64,000 nucleotides of DNA from Hyphococcus lacteus. Its GTDB lineage: Bacteria > Pseudomonadota > Alphaproteobacteria > Caulobacterales > Parvularculaceae. Where the stretch lies: contig NZ_JBEHZE010000002.1 of the NCBI RefSeq assembly GCF_041058985.1, positions 186,001 to 250,000 of the forward strand, given 5' to 3'. A program made the position numbers and the translations under genes. Below, one piece after another: positions 43,620 through 53,871 of this stretch (its first letter is position 1; each line of letters begins with the position of its first letter). The notes under the pieces were generated by a model. It did no database searches. It had not been told where the DNA came from and worked only from the letters and a program-made list of their open reading frames with translations.

Positions 43620-44366
43620 TTAGATGCACCGCCCACCATCAACCTCAAGGGCCACACCCGTAATCATTGATGCATCGTCAGAGCAAAGAAAGCAGGCGCT
43701 AGCGCCCATATCCTCTGGCGTGGAAAACCTGCCTATTGGGATAGAAGCAAGAAATTTTGCACGCACTTCTGGCGTATCGCTACCCATAAATGTTTTCAGA
43801 AGCGGCGTTTCACCGGCAACAGGGTTAAGCGCATTTACTCGAATGCCTGCTCCCGCGAGTTCAACCGCCATCGCCCTAGTCGCCGTAATTACCCACCCTT
43901 TTGATGCATTGTACCATGTAAGGTTTGGGCGCGGACTGACGCCACCGGTGGAAGCAATGTTTAGAATTGCGCCTTTGCCATTCGTCTTCATGATCGGCAC
44001 AATTTTTTGTGCCGTCAGATAAATAGATTTAATATTTACACGGAATAGACGGTCGAATATCTCTTCAGATAAATCATCCAGCGCTTCTGGGACATGACCA
44101 ACACCAGCATTGTTGACCAATATATCAACCGAACCAAACTTACCGATTGTTTCTTGCGTCAGCCGCTCAACGTCACTTGCACTTGAAACATCTGCCTTTA
44201 TACCAATAGCATCATCACCCATCTCGTTCGCAAGTGACTGAGCAGCGTCGCCATTAATATCTGCAATAGCAACGCGTGCACCCTCCGCAAGGAAACGGCG
44301 CACGATGCCCGCGCCAAAACCTGAAGCACCGCCAGTTACAATTGCAATTTTTCCGTCCAGACGCAT
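43620..44366 (-). CDS. SDR-family oxidoreductase
   Basis: A 248-residue classical SDR: GGASGFGAG cofactor loop, DIN for NAD selectivity, NNAGVGH, ILNIASTGG, YNASKGW active site and the VDGGRCI ending. It follows the ALDH gene by ten bases and meets the LeuB-like gene start, so it is part of the ALDH-SDR-LeuB-M20 operon. It could supply the aldehyde or ketone intermediate for the ALDH. The substrate is unknown. Confidence 0.82.
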   Translation of the reverse strand: MRLDGKIAIVTGGASGFGAGIVRRFLAEGARVAIADINGDAAQSLANEMGDDAIGIKADVSSASDVERLTQETIGKFGSVDILVNNAGVGHVPEALDDLSEEIFDRLFRVNIKSIYLTAQKIVPIMKTNGKGAILNIASTGGVSPRPNLTWYNASKGWVITATRAMAVELAGAGIRVNALNPVAGETPLLKTFMGSDTPEVRAKFLASIPIGRFSTPEDMGASACFLCSDDASMITGVALEVDGGRCI

Positions 44367-44376
44367 CTATTTTTCC

Positions 44377-45822
44377 TTACCCGTGAAACGCAGCAACAGT
44401 TTTGAGTGTCGTGAAGCCGTACAACGCTTCAAAGCCTTTTTCACGGCCGTGTCCCGAACGCCCCACCCCACCGAAAGGAAGTTCGACCCCGCCACCAGCA
44501 CCGTAATTATTGATAAAGACCTGCCCTGAACGAAGTTGACGTGACAACCGCATTTGTCGCGCACCGTCACGCGTCCAAACACCAGCGACCAATCCATAAT
44601 CAGCGCTGTTTGCGATTTCGACTGCCTGCTCTTCTGTATCGAATGGAATAATGACCACAACTGGACCAAATATTTCCTCTTTAGCAAGACGATTGTCAGC
44701 AGGAACATCTGCAAACAATGTAGGCGCTACAAAATGGCCGCCCGATGGCGCGTTAGCAACGATCTCGCCCTGCCCAACAATCTCAAGGCTGGCTCGGCTG
44801 CCGTCGTCGATAAAACCACAAACAAGTTCTTTCTGTTTGCCCGAAACAAGGGGGCCAACATCAAGATCATCAATCGCGGGTCCAACTTTTAACGCCCGAT
44901 AACGCTCCGCCATGCGCTCGACAACTTGCTGATAGACATCACGTTGCACAAGAATTCGCGACCCCGCCGAACAAGTTTGTCCCGCGTTTTGAACACCTGC
45001 ATTTACCAAAAATGGGATCGCGGCCTCTATATCGGCATCATCGAATACTATCTGAGGAGATTTTCCGCCGAGTTCCAACGTAACCGGCACCGCATTTTGG
45101 GCCGCCGCCGCCTGAACAGCCGTCCCAACTGACGTCGATCCCGTGAATGAGATGTGATTGACGCCACTATGAGAAGCCAATGCAGCCCCCACCAGCTCGC
45201 CGGTTCCCGGAACGACGTTCAAAGCACCCTTTGGTAGCCCCACAGCATCAGCGATCCGTGCAAATGCAAGGGCAGTTAAACAGGCTTCTTCCGCCGGTTT
45301 CAACACCGCAGCATTTCCCGTTACCAAAGCCGCGACCACCGAGCGCCCAATAATCTGCATCGGGTAGTTCCACGGAATAATATGAGCTGTAACGCCGTGG
45401 GGCTCACGCAATGTATAGACGGTATAGTCATTCCCATACGGAATTGTTTCGCCGTGAAACTTATCAGCGCAGCCACCATAAAATTCCAAATAGCGCGCCA
45501 AAGCTATGGCATCCGCCCGCGCCTGTTTCAGGGGCTTACCAACATCAAGCGCTTCCATCTGCGCTAAGTCTTCAATCTGTTCGGAAACTGCTCGACCAAT
45601 ATTCGTGAGAATTCTGCCGCGATCAACGGCGCTCAAACCGCCCCACTCCCCATTCAATGTCGTGCGCGCCGCATCAACTGCTTCGTCAACATCTGTTGGT
45701 TGCGACGCTGCGATCTCGCCCATTACATTGCCTGTTGATGGATTTTCGATTGCAATGGTACCCGCGCCAGTCGGTTTCCTCCAACGGCCGCCAATAAAAA
45801 TCTCGTCGGTACGCACCGCCAT
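44377..45822 (-). CDS. Aldehyde dehydrogenase
   Basis: NAD(P)-dependent oxidation of an aldehyde to an acid. From the ATG at 45822 (AAGGGCGAG before it) the 481-residue protein has IIPWNYPMQIIG, the nucleotide fold FTGSTSVG, catalytic Glu in LELGGKSPQIVF and catalytic Cys in NAGQTCSAGSRI. EEIFGPVV and FGGVGRSGHGREKG are further family motifs. Betaine-aldehyde and gamma-aminobutyraldehyde dehydrogenases are similar in general type, but the neighbours do not support either role. First gene of its operon; 45823-46059 upstream holds its promoter. Confidence 0.9.
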   Translation of the reverse strand: MAVRTDEIFIGGRWRKPTGAGTIAIENPSTGNVMGEIAASQPTDVDEAVDAARTTLNGEWGGLSAVDRGRILTNIGRAVSEQIEDLAQMEALDVGKPLKQARADAIALARYLEFYGGCADKFHGETIPYGNDYTVYTLREPHGVTAHIIPWNYPMQIIGRSVVAALVTGNAAVLKPAEEACLTALAFARIADAVGLPKGALNVVPGTGELVGAALASHSGVNHISFTGSTSVGTAVQAAAAQNAVPVTLELGGKSPQIVFDDADIEAAIPFLVNAGVQNAGQTCSAGSRILVQRDVYQQVVERMAERYRALKVGPAIDDLDVGPLVSGKQKELVCGFIDDGSRASLEIVGQGEIVANAPSGGHFVAPTLFADVPADNRLAKEEIFGPVVVIIPFDTEEQAVEIANSADYGLVAGVWTRDGARQMRLSRQLRSGQVFINNYGAGGGVELPFGGVGRSGHGREKGFEALYGFTTLKTVAAFHG

Positions 45823-46059
45823 TACTCGCCCTTTTTTCCATACACCGCACAAATTATCCGCTAACGCTAAGATAAAATTATCACTTTTACAATCATACAC
45901 TTAGCAAAACTGAAAGGGACCAAAACCCTATTTGATTATAATCGCTTAACCGCTTTCTGGTGCCGCGTAATCAGTTCCGACCGGTACGGATTAGTTATTC
46001 TATGCATAACTTTATGCAAAAAGTGCTCTGCGCACCTTAATAAGCATTAGATTTTCGAA

Positions 46060-46677
46060 TCAAGCCTCGGCCTTTTCAACTGCACGCATTCCATTTTCAT
46101 CTTGGCGGAATAGAAACTCGGCGACATCTCGGGCCTTTTGAATTCGTGCACGCTGATCAAAATCAGGAGCGACAATGTTTCGAATTCCTATGCCCTGAAT
46201 AATCGCAACAAAAATTTCCAACCTGGCTTCAAGATCTTCAACATCTAAATTTTTCCTAAAAGCCTCAATAATCCTATTTTTGATTTCGGCATCCATCTTT
46301 TCGAGCGTTGCTGCAATTTCAGGATTTCGAGTCGCTTCAGAAAAAATTTCGAGCATCAACGTGGACCAGAACGGATCCGAACTCGACTCGAGATTCTTCT
46401 CAAGATTTTCGATAAAATGATCGACGACTTTATCACCGGCTTGCTCAAACTGCTCGACCATTTCCATCTTCTCAGCGAAGTGTGTGACGATCAATTCCTC
46501 AATGATCTGCCCCTTGCTCTCGAAATAGTGATAGATATGACCGGGGCTCATTCCAGCTTCTTTGGCGATTTGGGCCATGCGTGCGCCATGGAATCCACTC
46601 GCAACAAAGCTACGTTCAGCGGCGAGAAGCACGCATTTACGCCGCTTATCGGCGTTTTTCTCCTTACCCTCAGGCAT
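46060..46677 (-). CDS. TetR-family repressor of the adjacent RND pump
   Basis: A 205-residue regulator with an N-terminal helix-turn-helix (GARMAQIAKEAGMSPGHIYHY, residues ~30-50) and a C-terminal drug-binding-type helical domain. It is divergent from the efflux operon, and a 22-base inverted repeat lies in the shared promoter (46773-46794), so it most likely represses the pump and itself and is released by a pump substrate. Confidence 0.9.
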   Translation of the reverse strand: MPEGKEKNADKRRKCVLLAAERSFVASGFHGARMAQIAKEAGMSPGHIYHYFESKGQIIEELIVTHFAEKMEMVEQFEQAGDKVVDHFIENLEKNLESSSDPFWSTLMLEIFSEATRNPEIAATLEKMDAEIKNRIIEAFRKNLDVEDLEARLEIFVAIIQGIGIRNIVAPDFDQRARIQKARDVAEFLFRQDENGMRAVEKAEA

Positions 46678-46752
46678 CGATAACTCTCCGTCGAAACATC
46701 AATCGTCTCCATTGAATTTTGTGCGGCGCACCATATTTGTGCGCCAGTAGTA

Positions 46753-46794
46753 TTGACTTCGTAACCTTTTAGTTAGAATAAACGTTCATTCTAA
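46753..46794 (+). promoter_or_regulatory. Efflux-operon promoter with TetR operator
   Basis: TTGACT (46753-46758) and TAGAAT (46774-46779) could be -35 and -10 boxes. The arms TTAGAATAAAC (46773-46783) and GTTCATTCTAA (46784-46794) form an 11-base inverted repeat with one mismatch, covering the -10. Symmetry and place are as expected for a TetR dimer. Confidence 0.75.
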
Positions 46795-46852
46795 TCAAGG
46801 CACCCGGACAAGGGTCCTACAAACACTGAGCAGAAAAACGGAATTCGCGAAT

Positions 46853-48073
46853 ATGCGCCATTACTTTTCACACCGCTCCGCAACGTTGATGAAAACCTCT
46901 TCCGCAGCGGCCATTGGCCTAGCGGCCATGCTCCTTGCTGCCTGCAGCGGGGAAAGCGCCGGTACGGGAACGGCATCCCCGCCACCCCCAGAAGTTGGGG
47001 TTCATACAGTATCAGCAGAAACCACCCAGCTATCAGTTACTCTACCAGGCCGTACCGCATCATTTCGTATGGCCGAAGTTCGCCCTCAAGTTTCGGGGAT
47101 TATTAAAGAGCGACTTTTTGAAGAAGGCGAAATTGTCGAGGTCGGCACTCCGCTCTACAAAATCGACGACGCACTTTATCAAGCTTCGTATGATAGCGCG
47201 GTGGCTGCGCTCGCCCGTGCAGAGGCAACCGCTGTTGCGGCCACTAATCGCGAACAACGTTATAGTAAGCTCGCCAAAGCCAATGGTGTAAGCCAACAAG
47301 ATTACGATGATGCCGCAGCCGCTGCACAACAAGCCCGTGCAGATGTCGGTGTCGCGCGTGCAGCCAGAGATACAGCAAAAATCAATCTCGACCGCACAAC
47401 AATCACCGCCCCGATTGATGGGACGATTGGTCGATCATTGGTAACAGATGGCGCGCTGGTTACGTCCGGTCAGGCGCAAGAGTTGGCAGTGATCAATATG
47501 CTTGATCCAATTTTTGTAGACCTTACCCAGTCAAGCACCGAACTGCTCCGCCTCAAGCGAAAACTAGCGAATGGCGAGCTTCAGACTTTAGAGAATGATC
47601 AGCTCTCAGTAACCCTCACGCTTGAAGACGGGTCAACTTATGATTTCGATGGTGCTCTTGAGCTTACAGAATCGACAGTTACGCCTGAAACCGGGTCAGT
47701 TGTTCTGCGCGCAAGGTTTCCTAACCCCGACGGGTTACTCATACCGGGTATGTTTGTCCGTGCAGGTATTACTGAAGGCACTAAAGTGAATGCCATATTG
47801 GTCCCTCAACAAAGTGTCACGAGAGACGAAAAAGGAAACGGCATCACCTATGTCGTTAAAGAGGATAACAGCACTGAAGTTCGGTTGGTGGAAACCGAAC
47901 GAGCAATTGGCGATCAATGGCTCATCGCAGATGGATTAGAAGCCGGTGAACGCATTGTATACGAAGGCTTCCAACGCATTCGCCCCGGAACTCCAGTAAC
48001 GCCCGTCGAAATGGCAAGCACCGTCAAGGAAGTCAAAGTGTCGAGCAACACCCCTCCAGCTGGGGCTCGCTAA
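46853..48073 (+). CDS. RND efflux periplasmic adaptor (AcrA/MexA type)
   Basis: The adaptor links the inner-membrane pump to the outer-membrane channel. The 406-residue protein has a lipoprotein signal (GLAAMLLAACSG), a lipoyl half-domain (VRPQVSGIIKERLFEEGEIV), a coiled-coil hairpin rich in Ala, Gln and Arg, and the second lipoyl half TTITAPIDGTIGRSLV, then a beta-barrel and the membrane-proximal domain. An ATG at 46889 would give a shorter signal. It begins 58 bases after the TetR operator. Confidence 0.92.
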   Translation: MRHYFSHRSATLMKTSSAAAIGLAAMLLAACSGESAGTGTASPPPPEVGVHTVSAETTQLSVTLPGRTASFRMAEVRPQVSGIIKERLFEEGEIVEVGTPLYKIDDALYQASYDSAVAALARAEATAVAATNREQRYSKLAKANGVSQQDYDDAAAAAQQARADVGVARAARDTAKINLDRTTITAPIDGTIGRSLVTDGALVTSGQAQELAVINMLDPIFVDLTQSSTELLRLKRKLANGELQTLENDQLSVTLTLEDGSTYDFDGALELTESTVTPETGSVVLRARFPNPDGLLIPGMFVRAGITEGTKVNAILVPQQSVTRDEKGNGITYVVKEDNSTEVRLVETERAIGDQWLIADGLEAGERIVYEGFQRIRPGTPVTPVEMASTVKEVKVSSNTPPAGAR

Positions 48074-48110
48074 GTTCCAGCGCACCATTTAATTTAAAAG
48101 GTAAAACGTC

Positions 48111-51100
48111 GTGGCGAATTTTTTCATCTCACGCCCAATTTTTGCTGTCGTACTGGCGATTATCGCAATGCTCGCCGGTGCCATTAGTCTTCTGAACATG
48201 CCGGTTGAACAATATCCTGATATTGCGCCGCCTGCTGTCACGCTCACGGCTACCTATCCCGGTGCCTCTGCCAAGGCAGTTGAAGACGCTGTGACCCAAG
48301 TCATTGAACAACAAATGAAGGGGATTGATAACCTACGTTATATCTCCGCGAGCTCCAGCTCCGATGGCGCAATGTCGATGACACTGACATTTGAGTCCGG
48401 CACAGATCCCGACATCGCGCAGGTTCAGGTTCAAAATAAACTAGCCCTCGCAACGCCCCTCCTCCCGGCAGAAGTTCAGCGACAAGGTGTGGTGGTAAAC
48501 AAAGCTCAAACTGGGTTTTTGATGATTGTCGCCCTTTCAAGCGAAGATGATTCATACACTCAAACTGATTTAGCAGACTACATTGCGTCCAATATGCAGG
48601 ACCCTCTTAGTCGCGTACCCGGCGTTGGTGCCATCCAGCTATTCGCTTCTCAATATGCCATGCGTATCTGGCTTGATCCATTTCAACTCGCAAATTACGG
48701 CCTTTCACCGAATGATGTTGTTGCAGCGGTCCGTGCTCAAAACACTCAGGTAACGGGTGGCGAAATTGGCGGCGGCCCAGTTGTTACGGGCCAACAATTA
48801 AATGCAACGATTACAATTCAATCGCTAATGCAGACGCCTGACGAGTTTCGGCAAATAGCGTTGCGTACGCTTGAAGACGGATCGCAAGTCACAGTCGGCG
48901 ATGTCGCAAAAGTTGAAATGGGCAGCGCTGACTATATTCGGTTCGGTGAATTCAACGAACGCCCCGCAGCCGGACTTGCTGTTCAACTCGCGACCGGCGC
49001 AAATGCCCTCGCAACGGCAAAGGCTGTAAATGAGCGCGTTGATGAGTTATCGAAATCACTTCCCCCGAATGTGAATGTAGAAAGCCCATACGACACGACA
49101 CCATTCGTGAAAGAGTCGATCAAAGAAGTTGTCAAAACGCTGATCGAAGCCGCCATTTTCGTATCTATCATTATGTTCTTGTTCCTCCAGAACATTCGCG
49201 CCACAGCAATCGTGATGATTACTGTTCCCGTTGTTTTATTAGGTACAATGGCGATCCTGTTAGCGCTTGGGTTTTCGATTAATACCTTGTCGATGCTTGC
49301 AATGGTATTGGCGATTGGCCTGTTGGTTGATGACGCCATTGTTGTGATCGAAAACGTCGACCGGATCATGGAAGAGGAAAAGCTCCCAGCCAAAGAAGCA
49401 ACCCTGAAAGCTATGGGCGAAATTTCTGGCGCATTGGTCGGTATCGGTGCCGTACTTTCAGCTGTGTTCGTGCCAATGGCGTTCTTCGGCGGTACTGCCG
49501 GTGTTATTTACCGAGAATTTTCAGTCACTATCGTTTCTGCGATGATACTGTCGGTTCTAACCGCTATTGTCCTGACGCCTGCTTTGTGTGCTGTTCTTTT
49601 AAAACCAGTCAATAAGGATATTTTAGCGCAGCCCGGTACTTTTAAATATGCCCTAGCGACACCACTCCGGTTATTCAATAAAGTCTTTAATACTGGGGCA
49701 GCCAAGCATTTGAGTGGCACAAAGAGTGTCATTAATCGTGCTCCACGTTTTGTTCTACTGTTTGTGGCGTTGTCGACGGTAACTGCATTTGCCTTTACCC
49801 GGCTCCAAGGCGCATTCCTTCCTAATGAAGACCAGGGCATCATGATGGTGCAAACACAACTCCCCGCCGGGGCAACGTTTGAACGCACGATGGCTGTCAA
49901 TGATCAGCTTGAGGACTTTCTCCGCGAACAAGAGAAAGATACAGTTGAATCGTACTTTACACTTGCAGGAATGAGTTTCTCGAGTGTCGGTCAGAATGTC
50001 GGTCTTGGTTTCATCAACCTAAAAGACTGGGACGAACGCAAAGGTAAAGATGCAAATGTCCAAGCAATCATTCAACGCGCGATGGGCGCATTCCAAGGAA
50101 TTCGCGATGGGCAGGTATTTGCGTTTTCGCCACCCGCAGTTCCTGGCCTCGGGCAAGCAGACGGCTTTGACTTGTATCTCCAAGATCGTGGCGGCTTAGG
50201 CCACGACGCACTTATCGATGCACGGAATCAAATCTTGGGTATGGCCGCACAAAATCCATTGCTCGTTGGCGTGCGACCGAATGGCTTGAACGACGTTCCG
50301 CAACTAAAAATCGATATTGATCAGAAAAAAGCACAAGCAATGGGCCTTTCGCTTGAGGCCATTAATTCCACCATCGCAACCGCAATGGGCGGCGTTTACG
50401 TCAACGATTTCCTCGACCGAGGCCGCATTAAACGTGTCTATGTTGCCGCTGGTTCTGAATACCGGAAATCACCGGAAGACCTCAATCTATGGCGTATTCC
50501 AAATGCCTCTGGCGAATTGGTGCCCTTCTCAGCATTTGCGGACGTTTCCTGGGAAATGGGGTCACCTAAGCTTGAGCGTTACAATGGTGTTTCATCAGTC
50601 CAGATATTGGGCGCAGCGGCACCGGGCGTAAGCTCCGGACAAGCCATGACCGAGATTGAAAAAATTGCCGCTGCACTACCCGACGGTTTTGAAATCGAAT
50701 GGACTGGCGCTTCCGCCGAAGAAAGGGAATCTGGCTCTAAAACACCTATGCTTTATGCATTATCTATTCTCGTTGTCTTTTTATGCCTAGCGGCACTTTA
50801 TGAAAGCTGGAGCATTCCAATTTCTGTACTGTTGATTGTTCCCTTAGGCGTCATGGGCGCAACTTTCACCGCACTAGCTAATGGCCTTGCGAATGATATT
50901 TTTTTCCAAGTTGGATTGTTAACGACAGTTGGGCTTTCGGCGAAGAACGCGATTTTGATTGTCGAGTTCGCACACATTCTCGAAGAACGCGGTAAAACTG
51001 CTGTTGAAGCTGCAATCGAAGCCGCGCGGACACGATTACGCCCGATCCTGATGACATCTTTTGCATTCGGTCTTGGGGTAACACCATTGGCCTTGAGCTC

Positions 51101-51275
51101 TGGTGCCGGAGCCGCTGGTCGGAATGCCATCGGCGCTTCTGTTCTTGGCGGAATGCTCGCTGCCTCACTCCTTGGTCTCTTCTTTACACCAATGTTCTAC
51201 GTGCTCGTCCGTCGCCTCTTCGGCAGGACGAAACCGACCCACTCAAACTCCGTCGAACCTCAGGAAGCCGTTTAA
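48111..51275 (+). CDS. RND efflux pump inner-membrane transporter (AcrB/MexB, HAE1 family)
   Basis: A 1054-residue proton-driven exporter of hydrophobic compounds. MANFFISRPIFAVVLAI at the start, MPVEQYPDIAPP, and the proton-relay Asp pair in GLLVDDAIVVIENVDR of helix 4 are visible, as is the second-half helix AKNAILIVEFA with the partner Lys. Length and the two large periplasmic loops are standard. GTG start. The OprM gene follows by two bases. Confidence 0.95.
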   Translation: MANFFISRPIFAVVLAIIAMLAGAISLLNMPVEQYPDIAPPAVTLTATYPGASAKAVEDAVTQVIEQQMKGIDNLRYISASSSSDGAMSMTLTFESGTDPDIAQVQVQNKLALATPLLPAEVQRQGVVVNKAQTGFLMIVALSSEDDSYTQTDLADYIASNMQDPLSRVPGVGAIQLFASQYAMRIWLDPFQLANYGLSPNDVVAAVRAQNTQVTGGEIGGGPVVTGQQLNATITIQSLMQTPDEFRQIALRTLEDGSQVTVGDVAKVEMGSADYIRFGEFNERPAAGLAVQLATGANALATAKAVNERVDELSKSLPPNVNVESPYDTTPFVKESIKEVVKTLIEAAIFVSIIMFLFLQNIRATAIVMITVPVVLLGTMAILLALGFSINTLSMLAMVLAIGLLVDDAIVVIENVDRIMEEEKLPAKEATLKAMGEISGALVGIGAVLSAVFVPMAFFGGTAGVIYREFSVTIVSAMILSVLTAIVLTPALCAVLLKPVNKDILAQPGTFKYALATPLRLFNKVFNTGAAKHLSGTKSVINRAPRFVLLFVALSTVTAFAFTRLQGAFLPNEDQGIMMVQTQLPAGATFERTMAVNDQLEDFLREQEKDTVESYFTLAGMSFSSVGQNVGLGFINLKDWDERKGKDANVQAIIQRAMGAFQGIRDGQVFAFSPPAVPGLGQADGFDLYLQDRGGLGHDALIDARNQILGMAAQNPLLVGVRPNGLNDVPQLKIDIDQKKAQAMGLSLEAINSTIATAMGGVYVNDFLDRGRIKRVYVAAGSEYRKSPEDLNLWRIPNASGELVPFSAFADVSWEMGSPKLERYNGVSSVQILGAAAPGVSSGQAMTEIEKIAAALPDGFEIEWTGASAEERESGSKTPMLYALSILVVFLCLAALYESWSIPISVLLIVPLGVMGATFTALANGLANDIFFQVGLLTTVGLSAKNAILIVEFAHILEERGKTAVEAAIEAARTRLRPILMTSFAFGLGVTPLALSSGAGAAGRNAIGASVLGGMLAASLLGLFFTPMFYVLVRRLFGRTKPTHSNSVEPQEAV

Positions 51276-51277
51276 TC

Positions 51278-52714
51278 ATGAGTACATCTTTTAATGCCGG
51301 CTTAGGTCTGCTCAGCATGTTTATAGCTTCTGGTTGTGCAACCATGGCTCCGGAATATAACCGACCAGAAAATGTAGTTTCTGATTCAGTCTCTTATTCA
51401 GACGCAGAAGACGCAAAGGTAAATCGCCTTTACGACTGGGAAGCCGTTTTTCCTGATCCAACATTACAATTATTAATTAGAACAGCGCTAGAAAATAACC
51501 GCGATGTTCGTATTGCTGCATTAAATGTCGAACGCGCCCGCGCCACATACCAAATCCAGCGGTCAGATAGTCTTCCATCTATTGCTGCGAATGGCGGATA
51601 CACACGACAGTCTATTGGCGAAAATGCTTCCTCCAATGGTATTTCAAGCACCACTGGAAGCTCAATCGACATTGAGCAATTTTCAGCGAATGCTGGTGTC
51701 AGCGCTTATGAGCTTGACCTTTTCGGCCGTGTCCGGAGCTTAAACAGGCAAGCCCTTAATACCTACCTTTCAACCGACGAAGCCCGGAAGTCAGCGGAAA
51801 TCCTTTTGGTGTCCGAAGTTGCTAATGCGTATCTTCAACTCATTGCCGATCAGGAATTACTCTCCATCGCAATCGACACGGCTATAAGCCAGCAAGACTC
51901 TCTGGATTTAACCAATCTACGGGTCGAAAACGGTATTGGAACTGACCTAGATGTACAGCGGGCAACTACATCAATTGAACGCGCAAAAGCTGATGTTGCG
52001 ATTTTAGAAGCACAAACCGCCCGCGATATAAATGCATTGCAGTTGTTACTTGGCGTCTCTTCTTTGCCTGAGTTGAAAACTGATCGAAAAATAGATCAGC
52101 TAGAAATCGCTCGCGTCATTCCAGCCGGAGTGAATTCTGAAGTTCTCTTAAATCGTCCGGATGTTCTGGCTGCTGAGAATCGTTTGATAGCAGCGAATGC
52201 TAATATTGGCGCAGCGCGCGCCGCCTTCTTTCCTCGAATTCTGTTAACGGCAAATGCTGGTTCCGCAACCGCAGATCTATCTGACCTCTTTTCTGGCGGC
52301 ACTGGTGTATGGAGCTTTGCACCAACGGTTTCACTGCCGATTTTCACTGGCGGCCGCAATCGGGCGCAATTGAAGGGAGCAAAAATTGATCGTGATATCG
52401 CGGTGTCAGAATATGAAAAATCAGTTCAGACGGCTTTTCGTGAAGTCGCCGATGCCCTAGCAACACGTAACACAATTGACGCTCGCATTTCTGCGACTGA
52501 AAAACTTGCTAGCGCAGCCTCTTCTACTTTTGCGTTATCCGAGGATAGATTTGAAAACGGCATTGATGATTATCTTGCCGTTCTGGATGCACAGCGCGCT
52601 GATTATGCTGCTCGACAAGAACTCGTAGCCGTCCAGTTAGCTGAGGCGGTCAATGTAATTGAAATTTTCCGCGCCCTTGGCGGACCGGTTCAACACGCAA
52701 CCCTGACTAACTAG
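51278..52714 (+). CDS. Outer-membrane efflux channel (OprM/NodT type)
   Basis: A 478-residue TolC-like lipoprotein: lipobox FIASGC near residue 19, PEYNRPEN, and two OEP repeats with RDVRIAALNVERARATYQ and ISYELDLFGR-type strands (YELDLFGRVRSLNRQALN). The second repeat holds FAPTVSLPIFTGGRNRAQL. It completes the tripartite pump. Its last eight bases overlap the convergent glucokinase gene. Confidence 0.93.
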   Translation: MSTSFNAGLGLLSMFIASGCATMAPEYNRPENVVSDSVSYSDAEDAKVNRLYDWEAVFPDPTLQLLIRTALENNRDVRIAALNVERARATYQIQRSDSLPSIAANGGYTRQSIGENASSNGISSTTGSSIDIEQFSANAGVSAYELDLFGRVRSLNRQALNTYLSTDEARKSAEILLVSEVANAYLQLIADQELLSIAIDTAISQQDSLDLTNLRVENGIGTDLDVQRATTSIERAKADVAILEAQTARDINALQLLLGVSSLPELKTDRKIDQLEIARVIPAGVNSEVLLNRPDVLAAENRLIAANANIGAARAAFFPRILLTANAGSATADLSDLFSGGTGVWSFAPTVSLPIFTGGRNRAQLKGAKIDRDIAVSEYEKSVQTAFREVADALATRNTIDARISATEKLASAASSTFALSEDRFENGIDDYLAVLDAQRADYAARQELVAVQLAEAVNVIEIFRALGGPVQHATLTN

Positions 52715-53666
52715 CCCCCAGGCGGGCATGACCAACAACCATGTCCGCCGCCCCCAATAAGGCCACGTTGTCACGAATAATCAATCGTACAGGGATTGAT
52801 GACATATATTTACTCATTTCTGCTTTGTCGTTGAAGCGCTCAACAAACGCGCTCTCATTTAGTAGTTCACGCATCTGCGGTAAGATTCCGCCCGCCAAGA
52901 TAACGCCGCCCAGTGCACCCGTTGCCAACACGGCATCGCCAACTGCCTGCCCCAACATTTCGCAAAACATCGAAACCGCTTCAACGGCAAATTGATCACC
53001 CCCACTACGGGCTGCGGCCGTGACAGCTTCCCCGCTCCACAAACCAATGTCCACACCCGACAACGCACAGTAAATTTCAACCAACCCATTACCGGACAAT
53101 AGGCGCTCAACGCTAACCCGATGAAAACGCATTTCCAGCTTTTCGATGACTGCTTTTTGGGCCGCACCAATAGGGGCAAACAGCACATGACCGCCTTCCG
53201 TGGCGATAATCTTTCGCTTAACCGAAATTGCTTGCCCAAGGCCTGTACCCGGCCCAATGATGAGTGTCGGCTTTTCCGGGTCACCATGACCTGACTTTAT
53301 TATTTCAAAATCATCATCAGTCAAAAGCCGTACACCAGACGCAAGCGCTTCAAAATCATTGACCACCTTAAATGATGCTAGGCCCAAGGCGCGCTTGATC
53401 TCAGCGCTGCCAAGAACCCATGGAGAGTTCGTGAACTTTACGGTCTCATCCAAAACCGGTCCCGCCATAGCGAAACATCCTATTGCGGGTTTTGCATCGG
53501 CCCCACGTAGGAATTCCGCTGCTACCTCATCGACCGAAGAATAATCTCTCACCTTAAATTGGCGAATTTTCGAGAGAGTAATCGTACCCTTTTCTCGTCG
53601 GCCAAGCGCAAATCGTGCGTGCGTTCCGCCAAGATCGGCGACAATAATTTCATCATTTACTGCCAT
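52707..53666 (-). CDS. glk: Glucokinase
   Basis: Phosphorylates glucose with ATP to start the Entner-Doudoroff or glycolytic route. The 319-residue protein has the phosphate loop ADLGGTHARFA, the sugar-binding NSPWVLG and VVNDFEA, and the second ATP loop GPGTGLGQA followed by TEGGHVLFAP, all as in proteobacterial Glk. It is encoded alone, convergent with the efflux operon, and shares no promoter with the sugar island. Confidence 0.92.
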   Translation of the reverse strand: MAVNDEIIVADLGGTHARFALGRREKGTITLSKIRQFKVRDYSSVDEVAAEFLRGADAKPAIGCFAMAGPVLDETVKFTNSPWVLGSAEIKRALGLASFKVVNDFEALASGVRLLTDDDFEIIKSGHGDPEKPTLIIGPGTGLGQAISVKRKIIATEGGHVLFAPIGAAQKAVIEKLEMRFHRVSVERLLSGNGLVEIYCALSGVDIGLWSGEAVTAAARSGGDQFAVEAVSMFCEMLGQAVGDAVLATGALGGVILAGGILPQMRELLNESAFVERFNDKAEMSKYMSSIPVRLIIRDNVALLGAADMVVGHARLGAS

Positions 53667-53871
53667 ATGGATTTTCCATTCGCTGCCGAGAGATCATTTT
53701 CGTATTGAAAACATTCATATCACAATCCCTCTTTCACGAAGAAATGGCAGTAAGGTTCATTTGGCTCCGTTTTTTTATCTTCTAATCCTGATTTTAAACG
53801 AATTTTCTATCTTCACTCCTTGCACTGAACGGTCGTCGTCACTTAATTAAACATAAGCGGAGGAGAGATTT

